A DNA stretch of 64,000 nucleotides from Lyophyllum atratum (lineage: Eukaryota > Basidiomycota > Agaricomycetes > Agaricales > Lyophyllaceae), in contig JACGCN010000020.1 in assembly GCA_014905825.1 (NCBI GenBank), positions 496,001 to 560,000 on the forward strand, read 5' to 3'. The notes under the pieces were generated by a model. It was not told where the DNA came from. It searched no databases and saw only the letters and a list, made by a program, of their open reading frames with translations. The position numbers and the translations under genes are program-made. How positions within the stretch are numbered: the stretch's first letter is position 1; each line of letters opens with the position of its first letter. Below are positions 63,273 through 64,000 of this stretch, piece after piece.

Positions 63273-64000
63273 ATGAAGCTGTACACAAGTTTGGTCGTCT
63301 TAGCGTTAGCCGTATCTCCAACACTTGCAGCGCAGCCTCTCTATGCGCAATGTGGAGGTATTGGGTGGACGGGAGATACAAGTTTGTTGTGCATTCTCTC
63401 ATGGCACCCAATTCACTGATTCGACTCTTTTTCAGCCTGTGTATCAGGAGCGATATGCATAAAACAGAACGAGTATTACTCCCAGTGTCTCCCAGGATCC
63501 ACAACAGCTCCGCCTACGACGGCGCCGCCCACAACTACCAAGACCACCACAACCACCACAAGTCCACCTCCTGCCTCAACTGGGTTCGTAAAGACCTCCG
63601 GCACACGATTCACATTAAATGGCCAGAGATATACCATCGTGGGGTGCGTTGCGACTATGATTCCTATTCATTTCGTGTCGTGACATCAAGACAGTGGAAA
63701 CGCATACTGGGTAGGCTTAGCGGGTCTCAGCACGGCCGACATGAACACAGCGTTCTCGGATATTGCCAAGGCTGGAGGGACGACCGTCCGAACATGGTAT
63801 GAATCTCTCTGATGACTGATTGATATGCTTGTTCACATGAACGTAGGGGATTCAACGAAGTGACCAGTCAAAGCGGAAACTGGTATCAGAGCTGGTCTGG
63901 AAGTACACCCACAATCAATACCGGTGCGACTGGGCTGCAGAACTTCGGTAATTCACAGTGTTCTTGAGACCTCCAATACCTTGTCGATCGTTGATTTCTA
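63273..64000 (+). CDS. Secreted CBM1-GH5 endo-mannanase, 5' part (runs off window)
   Basis: Exons 63273-63381, 63436-63643, 63695-63796 and 63847-63947; then a donor GTAATT and the window ends inside the intron. A signal peptide (MKLYTSLVVLALAVSPTLA) is followed by a complete fungal cellulose-binding module: QCGGIGWTG, then CVSGAICIKQNEYYSQCLPG. A Thr/Pro linker comes next, then the start of a GH5 barrel: GTRFTLNGQRYTIVG, AYWVGLAGLSTADM, GGTTVRTWGFNEV. This beginning fits subfamily GH5_7 endo-beta-1,4-mannanases of mushrooms, which cut mannan in plant walls. The catalytic glutamates lie beyond the window. CBM1 placed first is common in this group. Confidence 0.88.

Overview
The window is fungal nuclear DNA, almost certainly from an agaricomycete (mushroom-forming basidiomycete). 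Genes are split by many GT-AG introns of about 50-60 bp. The gene set is typical: F-box proteins, C2H2 factors, centrin, ribosomal protein eL28, a TRF4-type poly(A) polymerase and a secreted CBM1-GH5 mannanase. The mobile DNA is of fungal type, including chromodomain Ty3/gypsy elements.

Left flank (1-4.9 kb): the 5' part of an RS-rich gene with tiny exons, then an F-box gene, both on the minus strand. Centre (4.9-38.0 kb): a nest of mobile elements. An old element with outer inverted ends (4880 and 37983) was split by a 32.4-kb element (5487-37886) that has 113-bp terminal inverted repeats and a 6-bp target duplication, CAAGAT. That element carries three genes: an unknown protein, an alpha-type protein kinase and an integrase/transposase-like protein. 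Two full-length LTR retrotransposons later landed inside it. Element A (6584-17570, minus strand) cuts an exon of the unknown gene. Element B (19792-31258, plus strand) lies in a minisatellite. Each has two LTRs that look identical and a perfect 5-bp target duplication, so both insertions are young. Without them the carrier would be about 9.9 kb.

Elements A and B are relatives with a shared, unusual plan: gag-protease, then a single in-frame UGA followed by CU, then pol (RT, RNase H, integrase, chromodomain) with no nearby AUG, then a third ORF of about 1000 codons of unknown function that is preceded by a 3' splice-site-like signal. This suggests stop-codon readthrough for Pol and splicing for ORF3.

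Right flank (38-64 kb): eL28, with a structured RNA candidate in its last intron and a second copy downstream; a small unknown gene; a TRF4-like poly(A) polymerase; an unknown gene; an F-box gene that appears frameshifted; two paralogous C2H2 factor genes separated by about 9.4 kb without a convincing gene; a centrin gene; and the start of the mannanase gene. Exon boundaries were derived by hand from splice signals, reading frame and family motifs. Summed exon lengths are whole codons for every gene that is complete and unshifted in the window.
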